The notes below the pieces were generated by a model that saw only the letters and a list, made by a program, of their open reading frames with translations, made no database searches and had not been told where the DNA came from. DNA of 37,022 nt from a virus: positions 1-37,022 of IMG/VR virus record IMGVR_UViG_3300043434_000965. One strand, given 5' to 3'. Shown here piece by piece: positions 15,150-23,724 of this stretch. How positions within the stretch are numbered: the stretch's first letter is position 1; each line of letters starts with the position of its first letter. Position numbers and translations under genes: made by a program.

Positions 15150-15484
15150 GACAAATCAAACACCTGCTTGAAGGTGGCGCGTATGTTTTCGATGTTGGGC
15201 TCTTCAATCGTGCGACTCCATTCCTCACAGGTGAATTTGCCCGTGAGGCCGCTTGGCGTTGTCCAATCGAATGCTTGAACCGCACCTCGGGCACGTAAGA
15301 AGCTATCGATGGCAGATGCGTCACTGGTGGACTTGCCCCGAAACTCCAGTGACCAGACTTCAGGCTGCGTGTTGATGCCGTATACCAAGCGTTGCTCGTA
15401 GCCATCTCCAAAGGAGACCCGTCGCACATTTGGTTTAACGGTGAGTGAAGCCCCGATGGATGGAATCCATGTGAAGGTAGCCAT
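15146..15484 (-). CDS. M: Minor tail protein, lambda M family (112 aa)
   Basis: The 112-aa protein has the hallmark VRRVSFGDGYEQRLVYGIN, the W/L pattern EVWSLEFRGKS and the aromatic AVQAFDWTTPSG typical of lambda M and phage minor tail proteins of the distal tip. It sits between tape measure and L in the conserved order. It helps build the tail tip on which the tube polymerises. Confidence 0.9.
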   Translation of the reverse strand: MATFTWIPSIGASLTVKPNVRRVSFGDGYEQRLVYGINTQPEVWSLEFRGKSTSDASAIDSFLRARGAVQAFDWTTPSGLTGKFTCEEWSRTIEEPNIENIRATFKQVFDLS

Positions 15485-15508
15485 CGAAAGTTCCTTGATT
15501 CAGTCTCA

Positions 15509-17956
15509 TCACCCCATTCTTCGGGGATCAAGCAAGCCGCCAGCTCGCTTTTGGTTGAGCAACTCTTGACGCACTGCGCTAGAGATAGCGCGACCTAAGT
15601 CTTGGCCTTGGCCAGCCGTAGAAGTAGTTCCACCCTCAGCCACGTTGACCGAGATGTTGAAAACATCCCCACCACCCGAGCCACCTTGGCGCATGGTGAC
15701 GGGAATTGAGCGGCCATCAGGCAATGGGACATACGCCTCATTCATGGAGCCTTCACCAAACACAGCCAATTGAGGCGAGGATGCAACCCCGCCACCTGCA
15801 TAGGTGCGCAATGGCAATGGGCCAGCTGATGTCATCACGCCACCATTTGCAAATCCAAACATCCCGCCCAAGGCATTCGCCATTGGCAAGGTGATGGAGC
15901 GTTGGATCTGAATTCGAATCAAGTCCGAAATGATCGACGTTGCAAGGGTTCGGAAATCAAGCTTTCCTGTCATCACGAAGTTGGTCAGCGCATCGGTCAT
16001 GCCGTTGAAGGCTCTGGTGGTCACTGCCTCCATTTGCTTTCCCACTTGCTCGGTCTCTTCCCCAAGGGTTCGCAACGCTTTAGAAAACCCTGCACCGGGA
16101 TCTGCTAGTTCGAATGCGCGTTGGCCTAAAAGCTGTGCACCATCAGCGGCCTGCCTTGCCGCTTCCTCAATTCGCTTGAAGGAGTCAGCCAACTTGTCGT
16201 TGCCTGGTGCAGCCTCCACCAACTCCCTTGCCTTTGCGGCAAAGTCAGCCAACTCATCTGCGCTGGACTTGCGTGCAGCCGAGAGACGTTTGAGCGACTC
16301 CACCTCGCTGATGGCACCACTATCTTTGAGCACCTTGATCTGCTCTTCGGTGGCTCGCAGTTGGTTTTGACCTCTGGCGACTTGCTCTTGGATGTCCTTG
16401 AGCGTCTCGCCGGGCAGTTTGATCTCGCGCTCCAGATTGGATTGTTGAGCATCACGCTCGAGTTTTTCACGACGTAGCGTGATCTCTGCCAGTTTGTCTT
16501 GGAACTTGAGTTTGTCCTGAGTGGTTTTGGCAACCGTTGCAAGACCGCGCTTGAGAATGGTTTCCTCTTGCCCAGACAGGTCACCCAGCTTTTGCGTGAA
16601 GTCTTCCTGCGCGTTTAGCCTTGCTTCACTCGCTTCCTTGTAGCTGATGTAGCCCTGGCTCTCATACAAATCAATGATCTTCTGTCGGTCTTTGAGAATT
16701 CCGCTCTCAACGTCTGTCAGCCCTTGAAGCTTTTTAATATCACTCTCAATTTGAGCCATTGCTCCTGCGGTGATTGCTCCTGTCGCTGAGTTGTAGTTCA
16801 GCTTCGGTTTAGATGCACCACCTGTGGCATCTGATTCCCCTTTGTTGATGACATCAAATCGAGACTTGACCGCATCAGAGAGCAGCGGCATCTTCCACAG
16901 GTCAACATAGTTCTGGTTGGCCTTTTCGACAATCGCATTGCGTTTTTCAAGTGCAGCCTTGAGCGTGGCTTGGTTCTCATCGGAAAAAGGATTAAGACCC
17001 TTACCCCCAGCAATGAAAGTGCCAAGCAACTCCATATCGGCCCAAACGGCCTCAAAGCTTCCGATCACAGACTTGACCATTTGGATCAGACCGCGCATCG
17101 CATCAATCACGATCGCCAATCCAACGGCAGCATCTTGCGCCCACTCTTTCAGAGTGCCGTCATCGCGCAAACGAACCATGGCCTCAGCCGAGTTGTGCGT
17201 CCCAAGAACCACTTCTTTGAGTTGCCCAACTAACTCTTCCATAGCGGGTATTGCTGCAGTCACGATGGTCTGGGCCACAAAGTTGTGCTCTGCCTTCAAA
17301 CGCCCGAGCGCTTTAGACGCTTGCTCAGCGGATTCAATCTCCGCTTGAGTCATTCGGATGTTGAGATCCTGATTTGCAGCCAAGTCTTTGAGGAATGGCA
17401 GCAGCGTTGCTCCTGACTTACCGAACAACTCAAGCGCGATCGCAGTTTTGCCTGCACCGTCTTCAAAGTCCGAGAGCTTTAAGGCAATGTCGTTCATCAC
17501 CTCCGCTGGGTCGCGAAGATTGCCCCCAGAATCCTTGGCTTTGATGCCAAGGTAAGCCAGCGCTTGGCTGGCACCCTTGGTTTCATCGTCAACACCAGCC
17601 AGACCCTTGGAGAGTTTGGTCAAACCAACGCTGATTTGCTCCATGGCCACACCAGAAATGGTGGCTACAGGGGCAAAACCAGACAAAGCGACCGCACTGG
17701 CACCCGTTTGCTCGGCAAAGTCTTGCAATGCAGCAACGGATTCAAGCGTGTGAGCAATGAGCTCCTTGAGTGCGCCAACAGACTCAACCCCGATCGCAAT
17801 GGCAAAGGTGGTCTTTGCCACATCTGCCACCCGTTCGAGCGAAGAGCGCATGCCGTCGGCATGTTTTTCAAGAAGTCGGGCACTCTTGCCCAAATCTTCC
17901 CGAAACTCTGCCGTTTCAGCTGCGAGTTTGACAACTAAGGAGCCAATATCAGCCAT
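15509..17956 (-). CDS. H: Tail tape measure protein (815 aa)
   Basis: The N-terminus MADIGSLVVKLAAETAEFREDLGKS and the long helical regions match tail-length tape measure proteins. Hydrophobic helices lie near 45-75 and 260-300, charged coiled coils cover about 400-620, and the C-terminus (AFNGMTDALTNFVMTGKLDFRTLATSI, FANGGVMTSAGPLPL, VFGEGSMNEAYVPLPDG) matches the lambda-type tape measure end. It sets tail length and is ejected with DNA. The start overlaps the T-frame stop by 8 nt. At 815 residues it predicts a tail of about 120 nm if 1.5 Å per residue applies, an inference. Confidence 0.93.
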   Translation of the reverse strand: MADIGSLVVKLAAETAEFREDLGKSARLLEKHADGMRSSLERVADVAKTTFAIAIGVESVGALKELIAHTLESVAALQDFAEQTGASAVALSGFAPVATISGVAMEQISVGLTKLSKGLAGVDDETKGASQALAYLGIKAKDSGGNLRDPAEVMNDIALKLSDFEDGAGKTAIALELFGKSGATLLPFLKDLAANQDLNIRMTQAEIESAEQASKALGRLKAEHNFVAQTIVTAAIPAMEELVGQLKEVVLGTHNSAEAMVRLRDDGTLKEWAQDAAVGLAIVIDAMRGLIQMVKSVIGSFEAVWADMELLGTFIAGGKGLNPFSDENQATLKAALEKRNAIVEKANQNYVDLWKMPLLSDAVKSRFDVINKGESDATGGASKPKLNYNSATGAITAGAMAQIESDIKKLQGLTDVESGILKDRQKIIDLYESQGYISYKEASEARLNAQEDFTQKLGDLSGQEETILKRGLATVAKTTQDKLKFQDKLAEITLRREKLERDAQQSNLEREIKLPGETLKDIQEQVARGQNQLRATEEQIKVLKDSGAISEVESLKRLSAARKSSADELADFAAKARELVEAAPGNDKLADSFKRIEEAARQAADGAQLLGQRAFELADPGAGFSKALRTLGEETEQVGKQMEAVTTRAFNGMTDALTNFVMTGKLDFRTLATSIISDLIRIQIQRSITLPMANALGGMFGFANGGVMTSAGPLPLRTYAGGGVASSPQLAVFGEGSMNEAYVPLPDGRSIPVTMRQGGSGGGDVFNISVNVAEGGTTSTAGQGQDLGRAISSAVRQELLNQKRAGGLLDPRRMG

Positions 17957-18248
17957 TGTTCTTCTTCACCTTGTGAGCAAACATGGCCTTGAACCTCGCC
18001 ACATTGAGACTGACGTCTTGCGTTGTCGCTTGTTTTTCCATGAACGGCATGAAATCTTCAGGTCTAAAGGGACTCGCATCTTTGGCCCTGTGCGCATTGG
18101 CAAAAGTGGATGCCACCACTCCTGATCTGTAATCAGCGCGGTAGTCCCCAAAGGGCTCCAGTTGGTAGAAGGCCAGCCACTCTGAAAACTCATCAGAGCC
18201 CATCCGAGCCAGCATCTCGCGCACAGGCATCCCAAGTGCCAGTGCCAA
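17949..18248 (-). CDS. T: Tail assembly chaperone T-domain, expressed by -1 frameshift (GT)
   Basis: The frame carries LALALGMPVREMLARM, EFSEWLAFYQLEPFGDYRADYRSG and a C-terminal charged tail, as in T/DUF4035-like phage proteins. There is no good independent start (only TTG at 18248 without a clear Shine-Dalgarno), and the frame is open backward to the slippery site at 18287-18293. It is therefore made as a fusion with the G-like protein, in which the T part recruits tail-tube subunits to the tape measure. The fused segment between slip site and LALALGM reads RLKTHPTRRFAFR. Confidence 0.85.
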   Translation of the reverse strand: MALALGMPVREMLARMGSDEFSEWLAFYQLEPFGDYRADYRSGVVASTFANAHRAKDASPFRPEDFMPFMEKQATTQDVSLNVARFKAMFAHKVKKNNG

Positions 18249-18280
18249 GCGAAATGCAAAGCGTCGGGTCGGATGGGTTT

Positions 18281-18619
18281 TTAGGCGTTTTTTGCTTGTT
18301 CAACCTGTTCAGCACCGATGCCGTTCAGTCGCTGAGCCACAGCAAACACCCGGTCAAGTGCCTTGGCGCTTTTGGCACCCAAGGCAGCAACGTCTGCGTT
18401 ACCAAACAGGCGGTTGCCCGATTCATCGCACACGGCCAAGGAGACCAAGCGAGCGCGGACGTTTTCCAATCGGCCCTCTTTACCGATCAGACTGGCTTCA
18501 AACGCATCGCGATCTGTTCCCGTCATGGTGCGCACCTGCACCTCACCACCCCACTCGGGGACTTTGACTGTTTCTTTGGGTAAGTCGTCACATTGCAAAA
18601 TCTGTTCACGCGTCAACAT
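18281..18619 (-). CDS. G: Tail assembly chaperone G-like protein (112 aa)
   Basis: A small acidic protein with the EVQVRTMTGTDRDAFEASLI and LVSLAVCDESGNRLF motifs of phage tail assembly chaperones. The start ATG 18619 is preferred over 18664 because AGAGGAAG lies upstream and the longer form would overlap the tail tube stop. The last codons contain the slippery heptamer A_AAA_AAC two codons before the TAA. It coats the tape measure during tail assembly and is absent from virions in lambda. Confidence 0.85.
   Translation of the reverse strand: MLTREQILQCDDLPKETVKVPEWGGEVQVRTMTGTDRDAFEASLIGKEGRLENVRARLVSLAVCDESGNRLFGNADVAALGAKSAKALDRVFAVAQRLNGIGAEQVEQAKNA
18287..18293 (-). other. Programmed -1 ribosomal frameshift site A_AAA_AAC
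   Basis: The minus strand reads gcA AAA AAC gcc taa in the zero frame of the G-like gene, a canonical X_XXY_YYZ slip site. Slippage by -1 continues cgc cta aaa acc ... and joins in frame with the T-like open frame, avoiding the stop two codons later. This gives the usual G/GT product pair of long-tailed phages. Confidence 0.88.
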
Positions 18620-18632
18620 GTTTTTCTTCCTC

Positions 18633-19043
18633 TTAAGTTTCGGTAATTTCGCCATCGATCTCAATCGTCACAGACGCTTGCACCACAGCATCCACACCAC
18701 CTTGAACGCTGAAGGTGGTGACATAGCCGTAGAAGGTCCAAATCGCTGGCACGGTGTCCGTGAACGTCAACTTGAACTGACGACGTACACGATTGGCGCG
18801 ATCACTTCGCAGACCTTGATGGATCGTGTCGTCGGGGTTGTAGTGCATGGTCAGCGTTAACTGGCCTTCATCACGCAAGCCAACGCGCTTCTCTTTAGAC
18901 GCAGAGGCCAGGTTAGTGACATCGATCACGGCGGCTTGACCGCCAGGTCCTTGAAACGACACCACGTTGGGGATCACTTCAAAGGCGGTTGTTCCAAATC
19001 GGGAAATCGTGATTCCCTGTGCAGTAATTGCTGTGCTGCTCAT
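18633..19043 (-). CDS. Major tail tube protein (136 aa)
   Basis: Starting at ATG 19043 (MSSTAITAQGITISRF), with GGAG 6 nt upstream, which is better than the in-frame GTG at 19055. The sequence has the strand-rich pattern of siphophage tail tube proteins: GTTAFEVIPNVVSFQGPGGQ, TNLASASKEKRVGLRDEGQLTL, RRQFKLTFTDTVPAIWTFYGYV and VQASVTIEIDGEI. It polymerises as hexamer rings around the tape measure. Position just before the G/GT chaperones matches lambda V. Confidence 0.88.
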   Translation of the reverse strand: MSSTAITAQGITISRFGTTAFEVIPNVVSFQGPGGQAAVIDVTNLASASKEKRVGLRDEGQLTLTMHYNPDDTIHQGLRSDRANRVRRQFKLTFTDTVPAIWTFYGYVTTFSVQGGVDAVVQASVTIEIDGEITET

Positions 19044-19057
19044 TTGTAGCTCCACGT

Positions 19058-19408
19058 TTAGGTTGAACTGACCTGTCGGAAATAGGTGTAGTCCACGCTC
19101 ACCCGGTACAGCCGGGCCTGTTCTTCAAAATCGGATAGCCCCATGCGTACATCGACGACGGTGCTTTTGTCGACCAACAACGTCTCAAGAATCTCGTCGT
19201 GCAGACTCAATGCCTCTTGATACGTTCTGGCGTAGGTATCGACTTGCATGCGAATGCGTTGCAAGCCGTGCGGCCCATCGAGGCCAAAGATGTGCTCTTG
19301 AACGATGGGCGTGTAAACAATGGCTGGGTACTGAGCGTCTTGTGCGGCAACAAGCGCATAAACCTCCCCAGCCGCCAAAGTTTTGATGGCGTCGTAGAAG
19401 TCCTGCAT
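19058..19408 (-). CDS. Tail terminator/completion protein (DUF3168-like, 116 aa)
   Basis: The protein begins MQDFYDAIKTLAAGEVYALVAAQDAQYPAIVYTPI. It includes RIRMQVDTYARTYQEALSLHDEI and a C-terminal YRVSVDYTYFRQ, the layout of DUF3168/lambda U-like tail terminators that cap the tube and join it to the head. Gene order (HK97 gp10-like, then this, then tail tube) supports it. Confidence 0.75.
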   Translation of the reverse strand: MQDFYDAIKTLAAGEVYALVAAQDAQYPAIVYTPIVQEHIFGLDGPHGLQRIRMQVDTYARTYQEALSLHDEILETLLVDKSTVVDVRMGLSDFEEQARLYRVSVDYTYFRQVSST

Positions 19409-19410
19409 GG

Positions 19411-19899
19411 CTATTTCTTGTTGAGCGCTTTCGCTTCTAGTTCGATGCGATCGCTGAGTCGGTCCTTCATCGCTTGAACAGCTTCACGCCGCTTTGCTTC
19501 GAGTGCGGGTCTGAGAAATGGTCGAGCTCGCATCTTGCGAGTGCCAAACTCAATGAAGCGCCAGTACCAAGCGTCTTGGGACAGATTCCCTTTTTTGCCT
19601 TGCTTGCGGTACTTCTTGCCGTGACGCACAGTCACGAAGAAGGTTTGCCGAGTGAGGCTTGAAAGCTCAGGGATGTGCTTCATGATCACTGAGCGCTTCA
19701 ACGTGCCTGGCGGAGGTTGGTTTGGGCCCAGCGACTCAGCAGCCTTTGGTGCACGCATCCTCGCCTCATCTCGAATGACCTTGGCGCCTGCATAGACAGA
19801 TACGCGCAGTCCATTCTTCGCCACCCTATCTGGCAACTCGCGAAGCGCCTTTGCCAACTCTGCCAAGCCTTCTATCTTGACGATTTCATGCTTAGCCAT
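19411..19899 (-). CDS. HK97 gp10-family head-tail joining protein (162 aa)
   Basis: Residues IEGLAELAKALRELPDRVAKNGLRVSVYAGAKVIRDEARMRAPK and the C-terminal FIEFGTRKMRARPFLRPAL are signatures of the HK97 gp10/lambda Z-like family. ATG 19899 shares 8 nt with the stop of the head closure gene (ATGGCTAA); a TTG at 19905 would be only two codons longer. It acts at the head-tail junction. Confidence 0.88.
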   Translation of the reverse strand: MAKHEIVKIEGLAELAKALRELPDRVAKNGLRVSVYAGAKVIRDEARMRAPKAAESLGPNQPPPGTLKRSVIMKHIPELSSLTRQTFFVTVRHGKKYRKQGKKGNLSQDAWYWRFIEFGTRKMRARPFLRPALEAKRREAVQAMKDRLSDRIELEAKALNKK

Positions 19900-20242
19900 C
19901 GTCAAGTCCCTCAGAAACCAGAAGGATGATCTGCGTGCGCTTCTCGTCTTCGTTCAAAGCCGAGTGAATGTTGAAGATGCGGGACTTATAGAGCACGCGC
20001 ATTTGTGCGACTTGCTGTGGGTTGTCAAATACAGGCTGATATCGAACCGTGATCTGATGCGTCAATTCAGCAGAGATCCGGTTGGCGATCACAGCCTCTT
20101 TGCCCGACAGGGGTTGAATGTCCGCCCAAACTGTTGCCACATCCAGCCAGGTACGACAAGGTGCACCCAAGCTGTCTTTGATAGTGCTCGGACGTTGCAC
20201 CTTGATGCGTCGCGTGAGCATGCCTGCGCTGATGGGATTCAT
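19892..20242 (-). CDS. Head closure protein (SPP1 gp16/HK97 gp9 type, 116 aa)
   Basis: The sequence MNPISAGMLTRRIKVQRPS, TWLDVATVWADIQPLSGKEAVIANRISAELTHQITVRYQPVF and RIFNIHSALNEDEKRTQIILLVSEG matches phage head-tail adaptor/head closure proteins. The ATG overlaps the connector stop (ATGA). It closes the portal channel after packaging. Confidence 0.88.
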   Translation of the reverse strand: MNPISAGMLTRRIKVQRPSTIKDSLGAPCRTWLDVATVWADIQPLSGKEAVIANRISAELTHQITVRYQPVFDNPQQVAQMRVLYKSRIFNIHSALNEDEKRTQIILLVSEGLDDG

Positions 20243-20862
20243 ATGAATGAGACCTTGAATGGGTCGAGTAAGCCGTCAACAAATGGCAAAGATTCAATTC
20301 GGCCACGAGAGAGTGCTGCGACTTCTTCACGGTGCGCATAAAGGCTGCCAACTCTTAACTTAATCCAGCTTTTGATGCCTTCGGGCACCGCAGAAGCATC
20401 GCCATATCCAACATCAAAGGTGACCGATACCGAGCCAATTTGGGGCAAAGAGATGGGCCAGATTTGGCCAAATACGGGGGTAATCCGAGCAGGCTCACAG
20501 GCTGGATCGACCGTGTAGTTGCTCGACGGCATGGTCTGCATGACGCCAGCCATGTCGAGGTAGTTGATAGACACCACGTTCAGGACGGGTGACTTTTGAA
20601 TCAGGATGGCATGCCCAGGCAATGTGAAAGGCTGCCCCGCCGGAACCCCCATGAGGCTCGGTCCGGGAAAGCTATCCATCACCAATTTCCAACGTCCAGT
20701 GATGAACTGCCTGTTCGTGATGGTCTCTGCAGCTTGTCTAGCAGCAGATATCAAAGCCTGAATCAACCCATCGTCGTCATCGAAATCCACCCGCAGGTGG
20801 AGCTTGGCCTCTTCAAGAGAAACTGGCTCCCCTGCGGGAGGGGTGATCAATTGCATGGGCAT
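20239..20862 (-). CDS. Head-tail connector protein (phiE125 gp8/HK97 gp6 type, 207 aa)
   Basis: MQLITPPAGEPVSLEEAKLHLRVDFDDDDGLIQALISAARQAAE is the hallmark N-terminus of gp6-like connectors. It is followed by a strand-rich middle (FTLPGHAILIQKSPVLNV) and VTFDVGYGDASAVPEGIKSWIKL. Two ATGs (20862 and 20856) are possible; the first is used. It forms the ring under the portal. Confidence 0.88.
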   Translation of the reverse strand: MPMQLITPPAGEPVSLEEAKLHLRVDFDDDDGLIQALISAARQAAETITNRQFITGRWKLVMDSFPGPSLMGVPAGQPFTLPGHAILIQKSPVLNVVSINYLDMAGVMQTMPSSNYTVDPACEPARITPVFGQIWPISLPQIGSVSVTFDVGYGDASAVPEGIKSWIKLRVGSLYAHREEVAALSRGRIESLPFVDGLLDPFKVSFI

Positions 20863-20883
20863 GCCCTTGGTCTCCCCTCAAAC

Positions 20884-21330
20884 TCAGATAACCTGAGTCA
20901 CTGCAGCCTGGTTGCTTGCGTCACCCGGTGCGAATCGAGGATTGAACCCAAGCAACTGTGCAGAAGTCAGACTGGCTGCAACAGCCACAGTTACAGAGAG
21001 ACGGACATAACTGAACCCGTTGTTCACATCTAGCTCGTCCGGACGCAAGTTGATCAAGGCCTGCTTGCTGTCACCCGTGGCCTTAACGATCTGGGTGATG
21101 GCTTTGCCAGCTACGTCCTTGGCACCGGTGCCTGAGGCGTCGGTAGCTTGCTGGATCTTCGCGTCCAGCGTGGCACCCGTGCCCAAGACACCGCTTTGAA
21201 TCAAAGCCAGCAGGTTGTGGTGGTTGCCAGCTGAAATCCAGCCGGTGGTGACTGTGCCCGCTGCTTGGCTGGCGGGGTCGATGGTGGCCAGAACTGAAAT
21301 CAGTTCGCTGCCTTTTGCATTGGGAAACAT
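20884..21330 (-). CDS. Virion-associated protein next to the capsid gene (148 aa, unknown)
   Basis: It begins MFPNAKGSELISVLATIDPASQAAGTVTTGWISAG, with GGAG 7 nt before ATG 21330. The sequence is small-residue rich with regular strands (NLLALIQSGVLGTGATLDAKIQQATDAS and GFSYVRLSVTVAVAAS). Similar proteins recur between major capsid and connector in betaproteobacterial HK97-like prophages as hypothetical proteins. A capsid decoration or head-completion role is plausible from position. No catalytic motif is seen. Confidence 0.6.
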   Translation of the reverse strand: MFPNAKGSELISVLATIDPASQAAGTVTTGWISAGNHHNLLALIQSGVLGTGATLDAKIQQATDASGTGAKDVAGKAITQIVKATGDSKQALINLRPDELDVNNGFSYVRLSVTVAVAASLTSAQLLGFNPRFAPGDASNQAAVTQVI

Positions 21331-21359
21331 TAAGTTGCTCCTTCAGGTAATGGCGACGA

Positions 21360-22676
21360 TCAACGTGCGCCCAATTGAACAAAGGGCGACATCGTCGAGC
21401 TGCCCTTGGCAGGCGAGATGGGTGCCGCGATCTTGGACTGGCCGTCCATGCGGAAAGTCGTACGAAATGCCGTGAGGTCGGCATCAAAGTACAGATGCAT
21501 GGAAGTTGCCGTTTGCAAACCACCTGCCTTGGTGATAGTTTGGTAGTAGGACAAGTCGGCCAACATCACGTCACCTGCGCCCGAGAAGCTGTTCGCGTGT
21601 TGCGAGACAAACACCGGACGACCCAACAAGGTGCCGTAGGGAGAGACTTGGATGCCGCCAACGTTCAAGCCCATGGGCAGGTAGATCGGGTAGTTGCCCA
21701 AGGTGAGCGTGAACAGCGCAGGCAACACATCGTTGTTGACGATCCACACTGCCTTAGCAAAGGATGCTGGAGGCAAGCGAGAAATCATCTTGGCCAAGTT
21801 CTGAGCCAGGAGCGTTTGTGTAGCTTGGCCAGTTTCCTTGGCAACGGTCACGGTGGTGGCGTTGCTCATACAGCCGACAGGAACGCCAGTGCCAGAACCA
21901 AAGAGGATGGACTCATTGGTCTTCCAGCGAATGGATATGGCGATCTTGTCGGGCAGGTAGCTCGACAGCGCATTGGTGTCATCCAGCAACTCATCTGTCA
22001 CTGGCACCAAGGCCATGAGCTTTTTGAGGCGCAAGGTAGACAAGCCAAGCACTGGTTTGGTGTTCACCGCAGGGGTGGCTTCACCTTGCCAGTAGGCACG
22101 AATACCGTTGCTACCCCATGGCGTGGTTTCGTCTTTGGGGAATGCCATGGTGTTGCCTGTGATCTCCACGTTGTCGGTCAAAGGCAGGAGCGAGTCCTCA
22201 CCAAGCGACAACTGGAAGATTTCCTGAGCGAACTGAGGCGGCACCAAAAAGCCACCGTCTTGTGCAGAACCTTCACTGCCAAAGCTCGTGGGAACAGCGG
22301 CACCTCGGGTTGAGCCAATCAGCAATCGTTCATCAAGCGAGCTGCCATGTTTTTGGGCTTGGCAGACGGTCTTGAGAAACTCGCCAACGCTTTTGAAGCC
22401 GTGTTTGGGGTCAGAGGCTGCGTTATCCACAACCGTGATCACCGAAGCTGCGGGCAGTTGGGCTGCATGAGCCAACTGCGCCTCTTCGGCAATCAAGGCA
22501 GCTTCGCGATCGATAGCACCCGAAGTTGCTTCGATTTTGGCCTTCAGGGCTTCAAAAGCACTGACCTCTTCTTCGTTCATGTCACGCTGCTCAGCGGCAG
22601 CGATATCGGTCAGGGCACGTGCGTCCTTGACCAAGGATGCTTTGCGAGCTTGAAGCTCGCGCAAGTTTTTACTCAT
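21360..22676 (-). CDS. Major capsid protein, HK97 fold (438 aa)
   Basis: Starts at ATG 22676 (MSKNLRELQARKASLV), with GGAG 9 nt upstream; an open frame extends to 22757 but would include the terminator region. Residues 1-110 are a coiled-coil delta domain acting as built-in scaffold, removed by the adjacent protease. Then come DGGFLVPPQFAQEIFQLS, LRLKKLMALVPVTDELLDDT, ESILFGSGTGVPVG, WIVNNDVLPALFTLTLG and GRPVFVSQHANSFSGAGDVMLADLS, the usual HK97 capsid landmarks. Confidence 0.94.
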   Translation of the reverse strand: MSKNLRELQARKASLVKDARALTDIAAAEQRDMNEEEVSAFEALKAKIEATSGAIDREAALIAEEAQLAHAAQLPAASVITVVDNAASDPKHGFKSVGEFLKTVCQAQKHGSSLDERLLIGSTRGAAVPTSFGSEGSAQDGGFLVPPQFAQEIFQLSLGEDSLLPLTDNVEITGNTMAFPKDETTPWGSNGIRAYWQGEATPAVNTKPVLGLSTLRLKKLMALVPVTDELLDDTNALSSYLPDKIAISIRWKTNESILFGSGTGVPVGCMSNATTVTVAKETGQATQTLLAQNLAKMISRLPPASFAKAVWIVNNDVLPALFTLTLGNYPIYLPMGLNVGGIQVSPYGTLLGRPVFVSQHANSFSGAGDVMLADLSYYQTITKAGGLQTATSMHLYFDADLTAFRTTFRMDGQSKIAAPISPAKGSSTMSPFVQLGAR

Positions 22677-22695
22677 TGGTTTTACTCCAGAAATG

Positions 22696-22728
22696 AAAAA
22701 ACCGCCTGGTCGAAATGACTCAAGGCGG
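22696..22728 (-). terminator. Terminator/attenuator before the capsid gene
   Basis: The transcript-sense strand reads CCGCCTtg ... ccAGGCGG followed by TTTTTT: a stem of eight positions with one mismatch and an 11-nt inner loop. It lies between the protease stop and the capsid start inside the late operon, so it must be partly read through. Confidence 0.7.
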
Positions 22729-22740
22729 CGACAGGGATGA

Positions 22741-22783
22741 CGACCAACGGGTCGCAAGGTGATGCCCTCTCAACGGAGAGGGC
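22741..22783 (-). promoter_or_regulatory. Two tandem CGUU-loop hairpins in the capsid leader
   Basis: In transcript sense GCCCTCTC-CGTT-GAGAGGGC (22764-22783, 8 bp) is followed 9 nt later by CGACC-CGTT-GGTCG (22741-22754, 5 bp). Both close an identical CGUU loop on a C-G pair. They may be RNA processing or stability elements for capsid mRNA, or a phage RNA-binding site. The 3' arm GGTCG could alternatively pair with CGACC in the terminator loop at 22708-22712. Confidence 0.55.
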
Positions 22784-22800
22784 AACAAAAGTGAATTGAC

Positions 22801-23724
22801 TTAAATCAGCGCGAGGGCATCACGCGCTTGCTTCAGGCGTGATTGGTTGTTTGGTTTGCTGGGGCGATTGGCTTGCATCTTGGCCAGCACATCGTCAAAA
22901 GCTGCAACGCCATCGACCATGTTCAGTGCCTGCGCTGCATCTGCGCCAAGCACTCGCCCCTCGCCCATACCGTTTCGCACATCGTTGATTGAGACACCTC
23001 GGCCAATGGCAACAGCTTCCACGAAGGCGTTGTAGTAGTCGTCTACACGAGACTGCATGAAAGCCTGTGCTTGCTCATCCAGCGGCACATAAGGATTGCC
23101 CTCAACCTTGAACTTGCCAGCAGAGATGAGTGTGGGCTTGACGCCATCTTCTTCCAGCGCCTTTGAATAATCAAAGTGCGCTTGCCACACGCCAATGGAG
23201 CCAACCTCACCACCAGGGGTGACGTAGAACTCACTGGCAGAGCATCCAATCCAGTAAGCAGCAGAGGCGGCCAGACTGTTGGCAACAGCGATGACAGGTT
23301 TTTGGGCGCGTGCTTTGACAATCTCACTTGCGAGCTCGCTCACGCCGTAGACGCTGCCACCGGGACTATCGATGTCAATCAAGATCTGACCGACCGTATC
23401 GTCTGCCAACATCTGGCGCAAGACCGCAGTGAACTGTTGGGTACTGGTGCTACCAGGTCCAGAGATATCGTCAACCATGTTGCCGCGCTGCGTGACCACC
23501 CCATACAGTGGCAACACCGCAATGCCGGTGCCTGTAGTGGCTGCTGCCATTTGTTTACGAGTGTCACGAAGCACGCGATCGGTGTTCACCTGAAACATCG
23601 TCTCGTCACTAGGCTGCTCACCTGCAGACCAGCGCGTCAGGATGCCTGACATAGCTTGCAAACGCTCAGGCATCAACGCCCAAGGCGTGGTCAAGAATTC
23701 AGAGAGAAGGAGTTGTTTGTTCAT
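22801..23724 (-). CDS. Prohead protease, S49/SppA-type serine peptidase (307 aa)
   Basis: ATG 23724 overlaps the portal stop (ATGA). The ClpP-crotonase fold is marked by LIDIDSPGGSVYGVSELASEI and SLAASAAYWIGCSASEFYVTPGGEVGSIGVW. Ser154 (SLAAS) is the likely nucleophile and Lys206 (SAGKFKVEGN) the general base; their 52-residue spacing matches short SppA enzymes. In phages of this type it cuts the capsid delta domain during maturation. It lies between portal and capsid as expected. Confidence 0.93.
   Translation of the reverse strand: MNKQLLLSEFLTTPWALMPERLQAMSGILTRWSAGEQPSDETMFQVNTDRVLRDTRKQMAAATTGTGIAVLPLYGVVTQRGNMVDDISGPGSTSTQQFTAVLRQMLADDTVGQILIDIDSPGGSVYGVSELASEIVKARAQKPVIAVANSLAASAAYWIGCSASEFYVTPGGEVGSIGVWQAHFDYSKALEEDGVKPTLISAGKFKVEGNPYVPLDEQAQAFMQSRVDDYYNAFVEAVAIGRGVSINDVRNGMGEGRVLGADAAQALNMVDGVAAFDDVLAKMQANRPSKPNNQSRLKQARDALALI

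Noticed and set aside
21375-22313. Long plus-strand open frame (312 codons) antisense to the capsid gene
   Set aside because: It mirrors the strongly supported capsid reading frame and has no recognisable domain or ribosome binding site.
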